From: Taeniopygia guttata
Lineage: Eukaryota; Chordata; Aves; Passeriformes; Estrildidae
Direction: 5' to 3'
Length of the DNA stretch: 64,000 nucleotides
Assembly (NCBI RefSeq): GCF_048771995.1
Contig: NC_133026.1
Coordinates: 122,720,501 to 122,784,500, forward strand
The position numbers and the translations under genes are program-made. The notes beneath the pieces are model-generated. The model was given only the letters and a program-made list of their open reading frames with translations. It was not told the origin of the DNA and did not search any database. Positions 1 to 11,566 of this stretch are shown piece by piece (within the stretch, counting starts at the first letter, position 1; the number at the start of each line of letters is the position of its first letter).

Positions 1-1890
1 ATTTTGTAAGACAGTAACACAGTGCAGGTACTGTGTTTTTTGTTTTATGTATCCATTTTAAAGGGCTGAATTTGAAATAGTGAATGGATATGTGAGTGCT
101 TGTTCTGAGATGTTTGGGCCTTTTATTGCCTTTGGTTTTTGTTGTCTCCCTCAGCAGAAATAACACCACCACTAAAAAAATGACCTGAAATTATTCTAAC
201 CTACAGAAAATGGATGAAATAATGATGTGAGCTATGAAAGGAAAGGGAAGAAAGGAGTGAATGCCAGTAGTATATAGTTTTTTATTCTTTTAAATTACAT
301 TCCCAAATTGTTCCCAAAATATTAAACAATGACATTTTTCAGAATGATGATGAAAACTCAAGCTAAACATGAAAGCTGACACTCTCCATGCCTTGCATCC
401 ACAATTGCTACTGTCTAATCAATCAGTCTTTAACAGGCTGTTGTGATTTCAGAAACATATTCTTGAATGTCCCACCTTGCATTGAAGATTTGGGTCTCTT
501 TCAAGATATCAAAAAGGCATGCAGTTATCAAGAAACAACAGTAACAGGAGATGCAGCTAATAAAGGTTGGTATATTAATAGTAAAGGCTTCCTGACTCTG
601 CAGTTTTTAACCCCTTCCTCTCTACAAGTATTAAAGACAAATGCTACAAGTATATACTATATAGAAGAAGAAGAAATATACTACAAGTATTAAAGAAATA
701 TACTACATCTCAGTTCTTAGCCCTGGTTTATTTGTTAGAATTCTGGACCATACAGTTTTGGAATGAAAAATAACTGGTCAGTAATTCACAAGTTATTTCA
801 CATTTTGCCACGTGTTTTATTTGATGTGTTTTTATAGGGGCACTGAGAAGCTGTGGCCTTTTCTCTGTGTGTCACACCCAGCATTATCTGTTATCTTTCC
901 TGACCCAGATGATACAATTTAGTGCCTTTTGTCCGTGTATGGCTAAGATTAGGGCAGGGGCTGTGAGCGAAGCTGTGAGCAAGGCAGCTGAAGATGTGTT
1001 TAGGTAAGACTCTGTGACTGGGACATCTAAGGAGGTGAATGGGGGTTTCAGCAAGGAGTTATGGATCTCTTTGGGAATGCTAGTCCACCACTGGTGACCT
1101 GAGCCCCTAGATCAGGAGGGCTTGTGGTGGAATTGTCATATCTTCCACAGAGGCAGAGCCTTGCAGATATTGTGGCACGATACATACTGCCTTGAGCTGC
1201 TTCTGAAGAACACCCTGCAAGAGATCCCTGTGCCACAGTGTTTGCACATTTGTGTTGTGATCCCTTAAGGGACTTCTAGTACTGCAAATGCAGCCTCACT
1301 TGGGGCACTCCTGGGAACAATACCAGTCTCAAATCCATGGGACAGTCTTCTTGCACTTATCCTGCCCCAACTTAATATTCTTGTGTCACGCTCTGTTTAT
1401 AAGGGACTTTTTTGAATGCAAATACTTTACCCAGTGGTGGTCATAACATAGCTTGTGAGCCTGGACAAGAGTCCTCCCCAGTGCTAATTGGTGAATATAC
1501 TAGCACCTTTGTTTCCATGGGTTTGGACTGAGGGGTTCAGGAGATGTAAGGACTGCTTCCACTAGCTGCAGATCCTGGGACACAAGCTCAAATTGCTATC
1601 CCCTCCATTTCCCTGGCATGTCAGTGGGAATCAGAGCTCACTGTTACTGTTTGGCAGGTAGAAGAATGGGAACTTCCTTGGTTTGTGTCCTTTTAGGAAA
1701 AGAGTTTCTATGTGAGTCTAGGAGACAGAGGCAAAGAAAGTACCAAATTTTCTGGCTCTTGTAAAGGAATAAAAGAAATCTTTACTGTTGTATAAACCTT
1801 GGCTTGTTGTGTAAAACTTGGAGATGGTAAATAGAGAATGGACCCAGAAGAAATTGCACACAGGGTCTCAGTATGGAGATAGCAAGGCCA
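1..1890. other. Non-coding stretch, no gene recognised
   Basis: No gene can be supported here. Bases 1-900 are AT-rich and the open frames are short and of random-looking composition. A locally repeated motif (CTACAAGTAT) occurs near 624, 640 and 681. Bases 950-1700 are somewhat richer in GC and contain several splice-like sites, but no frame stays open long enough to call an exon. It could hold an old repeat upstream of the CR1 tail, which I cannot name. Confidence 0.6.
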
Positions 1891-1894
1891 GGTC

Positions 1895-2012
1895 ATCTGA
1901 GGCATTGACCAACCTCCTCTAGTGGAAGGTGTCTCTGCCCACAGCAGGGAGGTTGAAAAAAGATGATATTTAAGGTCCCTTCCCAACCCAAACTATTGCA
2001 TGAACTCTGTTG
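1895..2012 (+). repeat. CR1 LINE 3' tail, 5'-truncated
   Basis: This short piece matches the end of the CR1 3' untranslated region on the plus strand. The recognisable parts, in order, are CTAGTGGAAGGTGTC, a degenerate CCCACAGCAGGGAGG, then TTTAAGGTCCCTTCC and CAACCCAAACTATT, followed by a decayed copy of the 8-bp terminal unit. Only about 110 bp of the element is left, which is usual for CR1 because reverse transcription often stops early. No coding sequence remains. The 5' boundary is approximate. Confidence 0.88.
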
Positions 2013-3064
2013 GTCCCACAGCAGCCAACGACCTTGAAGCCCCACTCAGCTGCCTCACCATAGCTGAGTAAAATAGCAGAAACAAACCAGTGCTATCCAA
2101 ATGGGTTACAAAATTGTTTAAAAGCCAAGTTTGTCTCACAATAAGTGTTTCAGTTTATACACTGGAACATATGAAACTGTGAAGACAACATTATATGAGA
2201 GTTTGGACTGGAAGTATGTTCCTTTGGTGCTGGATTGCATAAAGAACAACATGAGGACATAATGGTGCATGGGCACCAATGTCAACATGCCAGTAAGGCT
2301 CCATATCCCAAGGACTGACTTCTCTTGGGCTGGGTTCTCAGTGCACTTTGGCATGTGGCTATTAGTGTGTATACAGCTTACCAAGAGTTGCTTAGTGCAT
2401 GGGAAATGCTAGGGATTACAAGTTTTTCCATTTTTCTCCTTCAAAGATTATCAGTCTCTTCCTAGTCTATCCTTCCTGTTCACACTGTTTGGAGTCAATG
2501 TGTGGCACAAGGCTGCAACAAATTAAGTCACAAGTGTCTTCTGGTCATCTAGAAGCTACCTGAGGAAGGATTCTGGAATCACTTTTAACCAGGTTAGAAG
2601 TTAACCAGAAGCTTAAGCTCCTGGAAGACTGCCTCTCCCTGGCTCTGACAAAAAAATCTTTTTGGCCATTGACCTGTAAAGAAGCCCTCCATTGTCAATA
2701 ACTTCTGTCTTGGCAAATTACCTACGAGCCTGTCAAGAAAACTTACATCCTATAGTGACCTTTCAAACTTGTCTATATCCCAGATGGAGATCTACCCAGG
2801 CATTGACCAGAAATTGCTGTGATCAGAACAAGACAGGACAGCCCCATTAGGGAGAGGAAACCAGAGGACATCCTTCTGCTCCTTGTCTAGGGAGGTGTTT
2901 CCAACATAAGCTTCAGAAAGTGATCAAGACATTTTCCACAAGGCACATCTATAGAAAATTCAGTGGGATGCCAGCTTCTTTCCCTTGGATGTCTTGATTT
3001 AGTGGAATACCTGCCTCCCAGATCCTTCTGGTGACAATTAAGTCTGTTCTTTGCCCTTTTCTAG
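2013..3064. other. Non-coding stretch, no gene recognised
   Basis: Nothing can be assigned. The sequence is moderately GC-rich for this window and looks unique. The last 20 bases are pyrimidine-rich and end in TTTTCTAG, which forms the acceptor side of the candidate exon that follows. Confidence 0.55.
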
Positions 3065-3221
3065 AAGTATTTTAAAAAGATGCCAGGTCCAGAAATTTAA
3101 GAAGTGCTCAGGATTATTGAGACTGCAGTTACCACTACTAAGCCCTGGAGCACAGCTTGGGTTAGTGGCTGAGGCAGAACCAGGAGGATTATCCAAAGGC
3201 AAGGCAGTGCCAGACCAGCGG
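3065..3221 (+). other. Candidate internal exon (157 nt)
   Basis: A strong acceptor (pyrimidine-rich run ending TTTTCTAG at 3064) is followed 157 nt later by a good donor (CGG then GTAAGA, GT at 3222). Of the three frames, the one starting at base 3066 is open across the whole segment and encodes about 52 residues, beginning SILKRCQVQKFKK and ending KAVPDQR. I do not recognise the peptide. Length and splice signals fit a normal vertebrate internal exon, but the same pattern occurs by chance, and a non-coding RNA exon is equally possible. The segment is richer in GC than its left flank. Confidence 0.25.
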
Positions 3222-6200
3222 GTAAGAAAGTTATCACATACTCAGGGACTCCTTCCCTCCCTTTTCATTCCTGTGCCCAGGGTGTGCGCCCGGGATGGAT
3301 GGCCTAGTGTGCCAGCCTGAGAGGGCTGAAAGGGAACTGGCTCCATGGGAATGACGAAGTGTCCCATGTTCACAGGGATCTGGGCTGTGACAACACCCCC
3401 TTCCCAGATTTCCTGCACAATTTGTGGACACAGGGAAGTAGAAGGCTGCAGCATTTTGCTTTTTGCTCCAAAAACACTTTGTGAGAATACTTTTGGTTAT
3501 CTTGCTTCACCGAAGACATGAAATGAAGATTATAAATAAGGTTGATTCATATTTATTTTAAAATAATATTTAAAATAATAGCAAGAAGGTAAAGTGTACA
3601 TGACTTTTCTGGCGCAACACTAAATATTAAGATATTGGAGATCCCCGTTGGAGAAGTTTAAGGGCTAGCCTGTTTTTTTCCCTTAGTAATTCTCCTCACT
3701 CCTCAGTCATTGCCTGCCAGAATGAAATCAGTCTGGTGATACACTCCTTCTTCAGAGGTAGCCTGAAACACAGATGTGAGTCTGGTTATCATGGCAGGAG
3801 ATGGGCTGATGCCTGGGTGGGATGGAGTTGGTTGATTCACGACTTTCCTGTGCTGACTGCCTCAGGGGTAAGGGATGAAGCTCTGCTGGCCTGGGCCATG
3901 TGTGCTTGTCAGGGACTGAGGCACTGCTCAGCACCAGACTTACAGTGCGTTGGCATCACTGCACTCAAGGAAAACAAAGAAGTTGTTTAAGAATAAAATG
4001 ACAAAGCCATGCATAAGCGTGCAGCCACAACCAGCTCCCATGTAGGTTTTTCCTTGTTAAATTACATCTCCACAATTGGCTGTTTCTGTCTGAACATTTG
4101 GGGCACCAAATAAATGGGAGGAGAAGGGGGAGAAGTGGGTAGTCTGGAGTTGGCTTTCACCTTTCAGCCAGGCAGCTCTCTGCATGTTGCTCTGGGTGTG
4201 GGACAGGCTGTGGCTGTGCCACATGTGAAACACTGCCACGTGCCGTGTGGCAATCAGACAGCCAGCAGCTAAACAAAACTGTGAGTCAGGTGGGAAATGT
4301 GCCCAAAACAGGGCAGGCTGAAGGGGTTTGGCAGCGTGAATGAAGGTGCAGTCACTGCTGCACAGGTTTCCATGGCTCACAGTGATTTCTGGAGCAAGGC
4401 TGTAAGCTAAACAGTCTGAAAAGGCTTAAGGTGCAATCAGGAATGCAGGATGCTTTAGGTCCAAGAGAATTAAGTTGCTAATATGTTGCCTCACTTCCGA
4501 GAAGAGATCTGCCTGTTGGTGCTCTCTGCAGTGCTTGTGCTTTTAAAAATCAAATTGTCCATTTCTTACAATTTGAAAATACTTTTGGAAATGACAATTG
4601 ACATAAAGGATTTGGTTTTCAATATCTCTGTAATAAGTGCTGAAGAATAAAGAGATTAAAAAATTTGCACAAGTGCAATAAAAGTGAATAAAGCATGTTT
4701 CTCTATGTCAAATATCTTTATCTTCTATTATTATCAGGATATCTCAAGTGTCATCCTTTATCAGTATCTTCACCAAAAAAGGTTGAACATCTTTTTTTTT
4801 TTCCAAGGCTACTTTCAGGGGAGGAATTGGACTAGAACAGAGTATTTAAGCTGGAACACCCCCCGCACCCCCCTCCCCCTGTTATTTTTAGCATTAGTTA
4901 TATGTAAAATTGCTGATCCAAGATCTTCTTGGCTTCTGCTTTCTTCTTATGTTTCTTTACCTTTAAGCTGTATAAAAATGTCCATTCTCTGCCTGATAAT
5001 ACTACTGATAGATTATTTTAAGAAAATTTAAGTAAAAACAGGATGGTTGACTTCCGAAAGAAGGAGAAGCACTGAAGAAAAATACTTGCTGGGATGGAAC
5101 TCGTTCACTCTAGCTGCCTACAAGAGGGAGAAAATTGGCATAGCTCACACAAAATATTTTTAATGTTCCAGTTAAAACTTGAAATTATCTGTCAGCGGTA
5201 GCAAATATTTGTTCTGGCTTTTGCAGGTATCTGTCAGTGCTGGCTGAGTCTGCCTGTGTGTGCCAGTGTTAAAGGGTGGCCTTCCCTTGCTGTTTCAGGG
5301 TGCTTACAGTAGGGTAGGAAAGAAGAACCTGCTTTGGAGCAGCATGGAAATAAGTGGCAAAACCTTTATGGTAAGTGTCTCATTGTTCAACAGAGTTAGG
5401 ACCAAAATAAAAGGTGTTGCATATAGTGGAAAAATTTGCATGCTCTTTCTTATGCAATTTATTATTTGTTTTGTACTTTATCAACAAGTGATTTGAATCC
5501 CTATCTTCCTTTTCAATAACCAATGAAGATTTTGTTTGCTTTCTCTTTTCTGTGCCACTTGTGAGACAATCAGGTTTTTTGCCCTTGAATATAGATTGCC
5601 CATCAATAGATTTGCCCATGAATACAGATTGATTTCAGACGTACATGTTTCTCAATAAGATATGCAAAAAATGTAATATCAGTAGAAGAGCCAAGGCTGA
5701 AAGATGTTGGTTTTTTTATTTATAAATTGATAAACTGGTAGGTATATTGCTAACTGAATCCAGTGGCATTAGCCACAGTGATTATTATGCAGTTAACTGC
5801 TTCATCCAAGTGCTGCAGTCAGTCAGTACCATCATTAAAAATTAACATGGTGGCGACACACTCAGAACTGCCACTGCTAAGTGTCCTCCTGATTGCTTCC
5901 CTGACATGGAAAAAGAAGCATGCAGATAAAATTGTCTTTTATCTAATAGGTCATTTGCCTCTTGCTCTGAAGAAAATGACCCATTAGGTACCAGTAGTGC
6001 TCTACGTTTTCACAGAGTAGAAGATAATTTTGGGATACTAATATACTTCCATATGGGATATGGAAAGCTAGTTAGAAACCAGAAGAATTATTTCTGTTAC
6101 ATGTTTATTATCTCTGGTGGAACTTCAAGTCAAACAGTTCAGAAAACCAAAAACTTCTGAATTCTGCCACTTAGGTAATGAGTAAAACTCATGGTCATTA

Positions 6201-8505
6201 AGCACCTGATATTTTTTAATTAAAGTGAATAATTGTACACTTCAAGATGCCTTATTATTTCAGATGCATTTGTGGAACAAAAACCGATTGAGCTCAGAAT
6301 AAAGAAGATTTATTGAATAAAAATGCCATTTTTTTACCTTATCTGAAATCATATTGGAGAATTCTGAGTAGGTCTTATACAAAGAAAGTTGCCTAAATTC
6401 AGCAACTTGCAAAAAATGAGAATATATATTCAGTCTCATCTCCAAAACCACAAAGGCCCAGCAGTCATTCTGAGTTCCTGTTTTCTGCCTCCTGATTTAG
6501 GTGACTGGAGCACAGCTCAGAGGTTGGGAGAGACATGCTCTGCAATCCTTGTTTAGCATGACAGATTTGGGCCAACACATGCAGCTGAAACTTGGCAGTC
6601 TAGGTACCCTGCAAAGTTAAATTCTGCATAGACATGTTTACCTTTTTGTTAGCTACAAAACACATTTGAAGGATTATGCCAAATACTGTGCTCTGATAAC
6701 TGGAGCTGTAGCCTTGCCAATTTGGAAACTTAAATGGCTGATGGTTTACACATCAAATTTGTACTGCAGTACAAAACTGAAGTGGGTATGAAGCTTTCCC
6801 TGTTGCTCATCTCTGGCTTAGGCCATGTCAATAAAACTCCCAAGAGACAGTAAATTAAACTGTCAATAGATACCAGTTTAATAGGGTTAGATATGTTGTG
6901 TACTTCTAGAAGTTTTAGCAAGCATTCCTATAGCTGCTGGTTAATTTGAGTTTATAACACTCTGACCTGTTGTATGTATTTATCTTAAATTGTATGTGCT
7001 TCAAAAATGGATTAGGTGACTTTTCATAGTAGTTTAACTTCTACTAATTCCTTCCAAATGCACCAAACTTTCCTAATGCGCCATATTTGTACAGATGTCT
7101 CTTTCTGGATCCATACTCTTTATTCTTGGTAAGATAAAGTTGGAAAACATAAAAAAAAAAACAACCCAAAAACTGTGCAGAAGTGGATTGGTTTCTGGAA
7201 TACCTATTATCTTCCTAATTAATATAAATGTTCTGGGCTATAAATCTATACTGGCTACTACTCTGAGAAAGGGTGGCATAATGATTTGATATGTGAGGGT
7301 GTAAACTGCTGCCAGTGAAAGATAAATTCTTCTTTTATGAACTTCAGCAACTTACTTATTAAATAATTTACTTCACTGTAGCACCAAGTCACACTATAAT
7401 GCAGTGGTTGCACACAATGCAGTTGTTGGACATAGAGCTTCTTTCATAGTTAAACCATAACCAATACTTACTGTTTGAATATTGCAAAAGCAGTGTTTTT
7501 GAAAAAGCAGAGACTTTACTTTCTCATTTGATAGAATACTTTTATGTGTAATATATTCCAAGTTATTATATAGTTGATTTTTAACCAATTATCAGTGTGC
7601 AAAACACACAGTCATAGTACTGGTAACACTTTGTATGTAGTTGCAGACTTTAAAACATTTATAATCTCTTTTTTTTCCATTAGATCTTATTCCTTTTTAG
7701 TGAAAGGATTATATAGGAATTGGACAACTGTCATTTCAACCCTTTTTTGTGCAAAAAAATAAAAGATTTTTGTGGTCAAGAGGAAAAAATTTTAAAGGCT
7801 CAAGAGAATAAATAAGATTGTTAAAACCAAGGCTTCCAAACCTTAGAACTAGAATCAACTTAGGTCAGTTTTGGAAATATTTAATTGCTGTCAGTTCTTT
7901 ACTGAAGAGAATTTATTTAGAACCAGCTAATACTTGGCTTATAAGCAAATATATTGTGTAAGGAATCCTTTCCTACGCACTGCATCATCACTGCAGCCTC
8001 CTGCTCTTAGCCTAATGCTATCTTTTAAGCGTTGCTGCCAAAGGATTTGTATCTTGTTATCTCATAATGCTGGTTTCATTGGTGGATATGAACAACAAGC
8101 TGACTAACATGAAGATACACAGTTCCTTCTAGTTGGGTAAAAGACACTCAATGCCTCGACAGGAGGAGTGGTTTTAATATAAACTTGGGCTTTGTTGTAA
8201 ATCAGATAATCAACATGAGAGAGGGAATTATGCAGTTTGCAGACAACCTAATAGGCAAAGCTAGGGAAAGCTAGGTTCACTCCCTGTTCATTTTGGGGTT
8301 TTTTTTCAGCGTGTGGTGCTGAACTACCACCACTCTGTGCAGGAGCAGGGCTTAGGGTTGTGTCTGAAATGTCCTAACATAGCTCTTCATTCTTCATGAT
8401 GGCTTTTCCTAACACAGCAGAACCAAAAATTGCTTGCCCTTTTCTAAGTAGCAAAGGTCAAAAGTAAATTGCACTATGGTGTGACACTCATATTTTTATC
8501 CTCAG
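3222..8505. other. Long non-coding stretch, no gene recognised
   Basis: About 5.3 kb of AT-rich sequence without a supportable gene or repeat. The longest frames (107 codons minus at 4057-4380, 115 codons plus at 4684-5031) lack recognisable motifs. The second is rich in Phe, Leu and Ile because it reads T-rich DNA. A short imperfect repeat (GCCCTTGAATATAGATT and GCCCATGAATACAGATT) lies at about 5580-5625. No CR1 tail was seen on either strand. Confidence 0.6.
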
Positions 8506-8555
8506 ATTTGTATTGCCCTAACAAATTATAATTTGTATTGCCCTGACAAATTATA
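8506..8555. repeat. 25-bp tandem duplication, two copies
   Basis: Two adjacent 25-bp units, 8506-8530 and 8531-8555, differ at a single position (CCCTAACAAA versus CCCTGACAAA). Each begins ATTTGTATTG and ends AAATTATA. This looks like a recent replication-slippage duplication with no evident function. Confidence 0.95.
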
Positions 8556-10440
8556 TTGCATTTATGATCATGTGTGATTGTGTATGAGTCATCATGTCTG
8601 AGTTTTGCAGAGCTTAAAAGAAGCACAGATGTTGGAATGGTGTTTTCTGGCAACCTTTCACTGCCTTTATGTCTCTGAACATTATTCTCTGGGTTTGAAA
8701 AATGTATCAAGAAAACATTTTTGTAGACATGGATGTTCTAAATATTTGTTTCTTGAAGAGTTTTGGAATTTCTGATCTGCAGAACACTTGTTGGTGGCCT
8801 TCAGACAGCTGGCTGATCATGTTGAGCAGACACTGCTCTAGACACTTTGTGCTTACAGGATGGTATCTCATCTAGTTCTGCAGAGTAGACACAAATCTTG
8901 TGTGACTGCAAATGGAGGTAGGGAGTTTTGTATATTCACTGTGATACAACCGTATCATAAAAGCACTTGAGAACTTCCATTCTATTATTAAACATGGGTA
9001 ATGCTCCCTGTAATGAAATGATAGCCACCCAGGCCTCCTCTCTCAATTTGAAAAAAAAAAAAAGTGAATAAACAAACCATTACTTTTATATGGTTTTATT
9101 TGCTCCTTTGCATATCCACTCTACTCTCAGGATTTTCAGGGTGTTTTGTGTGTTTGTTATGTTTAATCTTCTTCAGTTGTATGAGATGGCATTGTGGTGG
9201 TCTAATACATGAGATATATTTTATATAGATATTTCCCTAGCCTAATTATTGAGGATTTTATGATATAATAAAAACTCAATTTGTCTTTAATGTTGTGACT
9301 TTGGGTAAATCCACATCTGAATGATACGGACTTTTAAAATAACTTTTCAGGCTTGAAAATTGGTGACAGTATAACCCAAGAATTTCTGTAGGCTAGCCCT
9401 TCATTTCTGAATCCTTCTCTGCAGAAAGAACAAGGAACTGGGAACAGCAAAATTACTCCAGGAGGCCTAGTCCTGAGAGGAGGTCAAACACTGCTGCTAC
9501 AAGGAACTAGAAGTGTTTTGCACCAGTTTTGTCAAACAGGGTTCCAGGTAGGGATGCTTGCTCTGGGGGGAAATGGGTCTATGTCCTTCTGACCCTGATC
9601 TGTAATTGAACTAATTAAGTGAAAACCAAAAACAAATTCTTTCAGTGTTGGATACACCTCAAGATCAGCATCCCTCAGTATGAATTCTTGGGAGAAAGAT
9701 GACAAACTGTCAGCACTAGGTAAAAATTATGGTTTTTTTCAAAGGATACATAAGTGAAGGGTATGACTAAGCAGTTGAGACTTCCAGGAAAGAGAGAGTC
9801 AAGAAATGAATCAGCAAACATGAAGGAAGAATATCTCAAAGGCCAAAATCCAGACATCTGTTATGAGATATTGTTTTCTTGTCTTCCATTTCCACCAATA
9901 CTCTCCTTTCTCAGGCTACTTTCTGTTCTTCTTTTGGGAATGTAGTGATTAGAAGTATTTGACTATTCAAACACTGATTCAGAAATGAGGAGAGAAAACA
10001 AAAATATGCCATTAAATAAAATATTATGCTTATTAGTGTAAACATAACACTGTACTATATTTATCTTTTTCACTCTTTGTTTCCAGTCTTCTATTTTTTT
10101 TTCCTTTTTTTAAACAGGTTATCTAATGCGTCCTTATGTAAAAGATTAACAGAATTTTTACTGGTTACTTGAACATATTAACACATTCCTGTGGTTTTTT
10201 TCGTTGTTGTTGTTGCTGTTTGTGGGTTTTTTTTTTTTTTTGGCTTTATGTGTAGTGTAAATTAAACTTTTATAAATAATCTTTGTAGGGAGTCATGTCT
10301 GTAATTTTTACTACTGAGAGTGACTCAATAGTAGTCCTTCTCAAATAAGAGACTGTAGAGTAGAAATTAAGAGGCAGGACGTTGTGTCAGCCAACCTTAA
10401 ATTAAAGTTGTTTTAAATAGTTCGAAAATTAGAGCTGCTT
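8556..10440. other. Non-coding stretch with T-rich tracts
   Basis: No gene recognised. There is a run of A at about 9051-9064 and a T/G-rich tract at 10191-10243 containing GTTGTTGTTGTTG followed by a T run. The remaining sequence is AT-rich with short random frames only. Confidence 0.6.
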
Positions 10441-10479
10441 GCACTCTCTGAAGACTTGAAAGACAGGCAAAGTGCTGAG

Positions 10480-10793
10480 AAAACAGATGTGGTAGGGAAG
10501 AGGAAGAAGGGAAAGAAGAAAAGTAGGGATAGGTGGGTGGTTGTAGACCAGTCAGCTATCACCAATTTCCAGATAAAATCTGGAATAAGAATTCTAAATA
10601 CATATAAGTACTTGAAAGATCAAAATGAGATTAATTATAATCAGCAAGTTGTGTTGAGCCAATGCTATTTCTTTCTTTGTTAGGACAACGTCATTTGGAC
10701 AGAGAGGAAGCTGTAAATTTAATCTGCCTTGGCGTTATTAGGGCTTTTGATACTGTTACTTATGACAGGCTTGTACAGTAAGGGAAATAGGGC
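10480..10793 (+). repeat. Old CR1/L2/L3-group LINE reverse-transcriptase fragment
   Basis: Translated in two plus frames, this stretch follows the core of a CR1-clade reverse transcriptase. The first frame (to 10683) gives KYLKDQNEINYNQ, corresponding to the region just before the conserved QHGF box. After a frameshift near 10683 the next frame gives DREEAVNLICLGVIRAFDTV then TYDRLVQ, matching the family box usually written VxxVYLDFSKAFDTVSH. The first catalytic Asp (YLDF) reads as Gly here. No 3' tail was found nearby, so this is an internal relic, more decayed than the other CR1 copies in the window and probably much older. The exact family cannot be fixed without alignment. Confidence 0.6.
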
Positions 10794-11502
10794 CAAGATA
10801 AGATATAAATAGCTGTGTGAGTGACCTAGAGTTAAGATTTCAAACAAACTTCTCACTAAGAACACTATCAAAGATGTGGAAAATATATTTTGGAAGGATG
10901 TGTTTTGTGTCCCCTGCTAACCCATGTATTGCCTATGTAATGAAGAGTGTGCCATGGCACTGTGAGGGGTGTAGTGCATGCTGGAGGACAAATACTGCAA
11001 AAAGCCTCAATGAGCTAAGGTAGTTCTGGGAGCAGTATAAGGAAAATAAGCATCTCAATAAGAAGATGTGAAAGATCTGCACCTGGTAGCAGTGAGCCAA
11101 TACAAAGCAAAATACAGAGTTGTGGGTGTGACTGTAAAGCAGACATTGAATAAACATTGACCTTTTCTGTGCCATTTCTTTCTGTGCTTTTCCCATACAC
11201 TGTATTTTCTTTTGTCCTTTATAAGCTTTGACTGATGGATCTGCCTTTGTACATTCTGACAGCCTCATTCTGCCCTTCATGCTTCAAAAAGATTTTTGCC
11301 CCTCATACATTTCCTGTCATATACTTTCTTCTTGAGTTCAGATGACTGAGGACCCACAAGTGATCTCTTTTTAAGTTTTATCTTCTTTTTCTTTTTTTTT
11401 AGATTATTCATTTGCTTAAAATTTTTTTGAGGTGTACTTCTTTTCTGCAGTGACATATAATCAGTTCCTTTGAAGTGGCATCTTCTATCTTGGGGTCCCT
11501 TG
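10794..11502. other. Non-coding stretch, possibly further LINE remnant
   Basis: No gene recognised. Bases 10800-11100 may continue the decayed LINE fragment to the left, but I could not anchor any further protein motif. The minus-strand frame at 10933-11280 (115 codons) is Cys- and Phe-rich without a recognisable domain. Confidence 0.4.
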
Positions 11503-11564
11503 CTCCTCTTCCTCTTCCTCTTTTTTTTTTTTTTTCTTTTTTTTTTTTTTCTTTTTTTTTTCCC
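11503..11564 (+). repeat. 62-nt pure pyrimidine tract
   Basis: The plus strand is pyrimidine-only from 11503 to 11564. It starts as CTCCTCTTCCTCTTCCTC, continues as three long T runs separated by single C, and ends CCC followed by AG. It resembles an extreme splice acceptor or a low-complexity slippage tract, and mirror-symmetric purine/pyrimidine DNA of this kind can form triplexes. The sequence after the AG does not stay open in any frame for long, so I do not call an exon. Confidence 0.9.
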
Positions 11565-11566
11565 AG

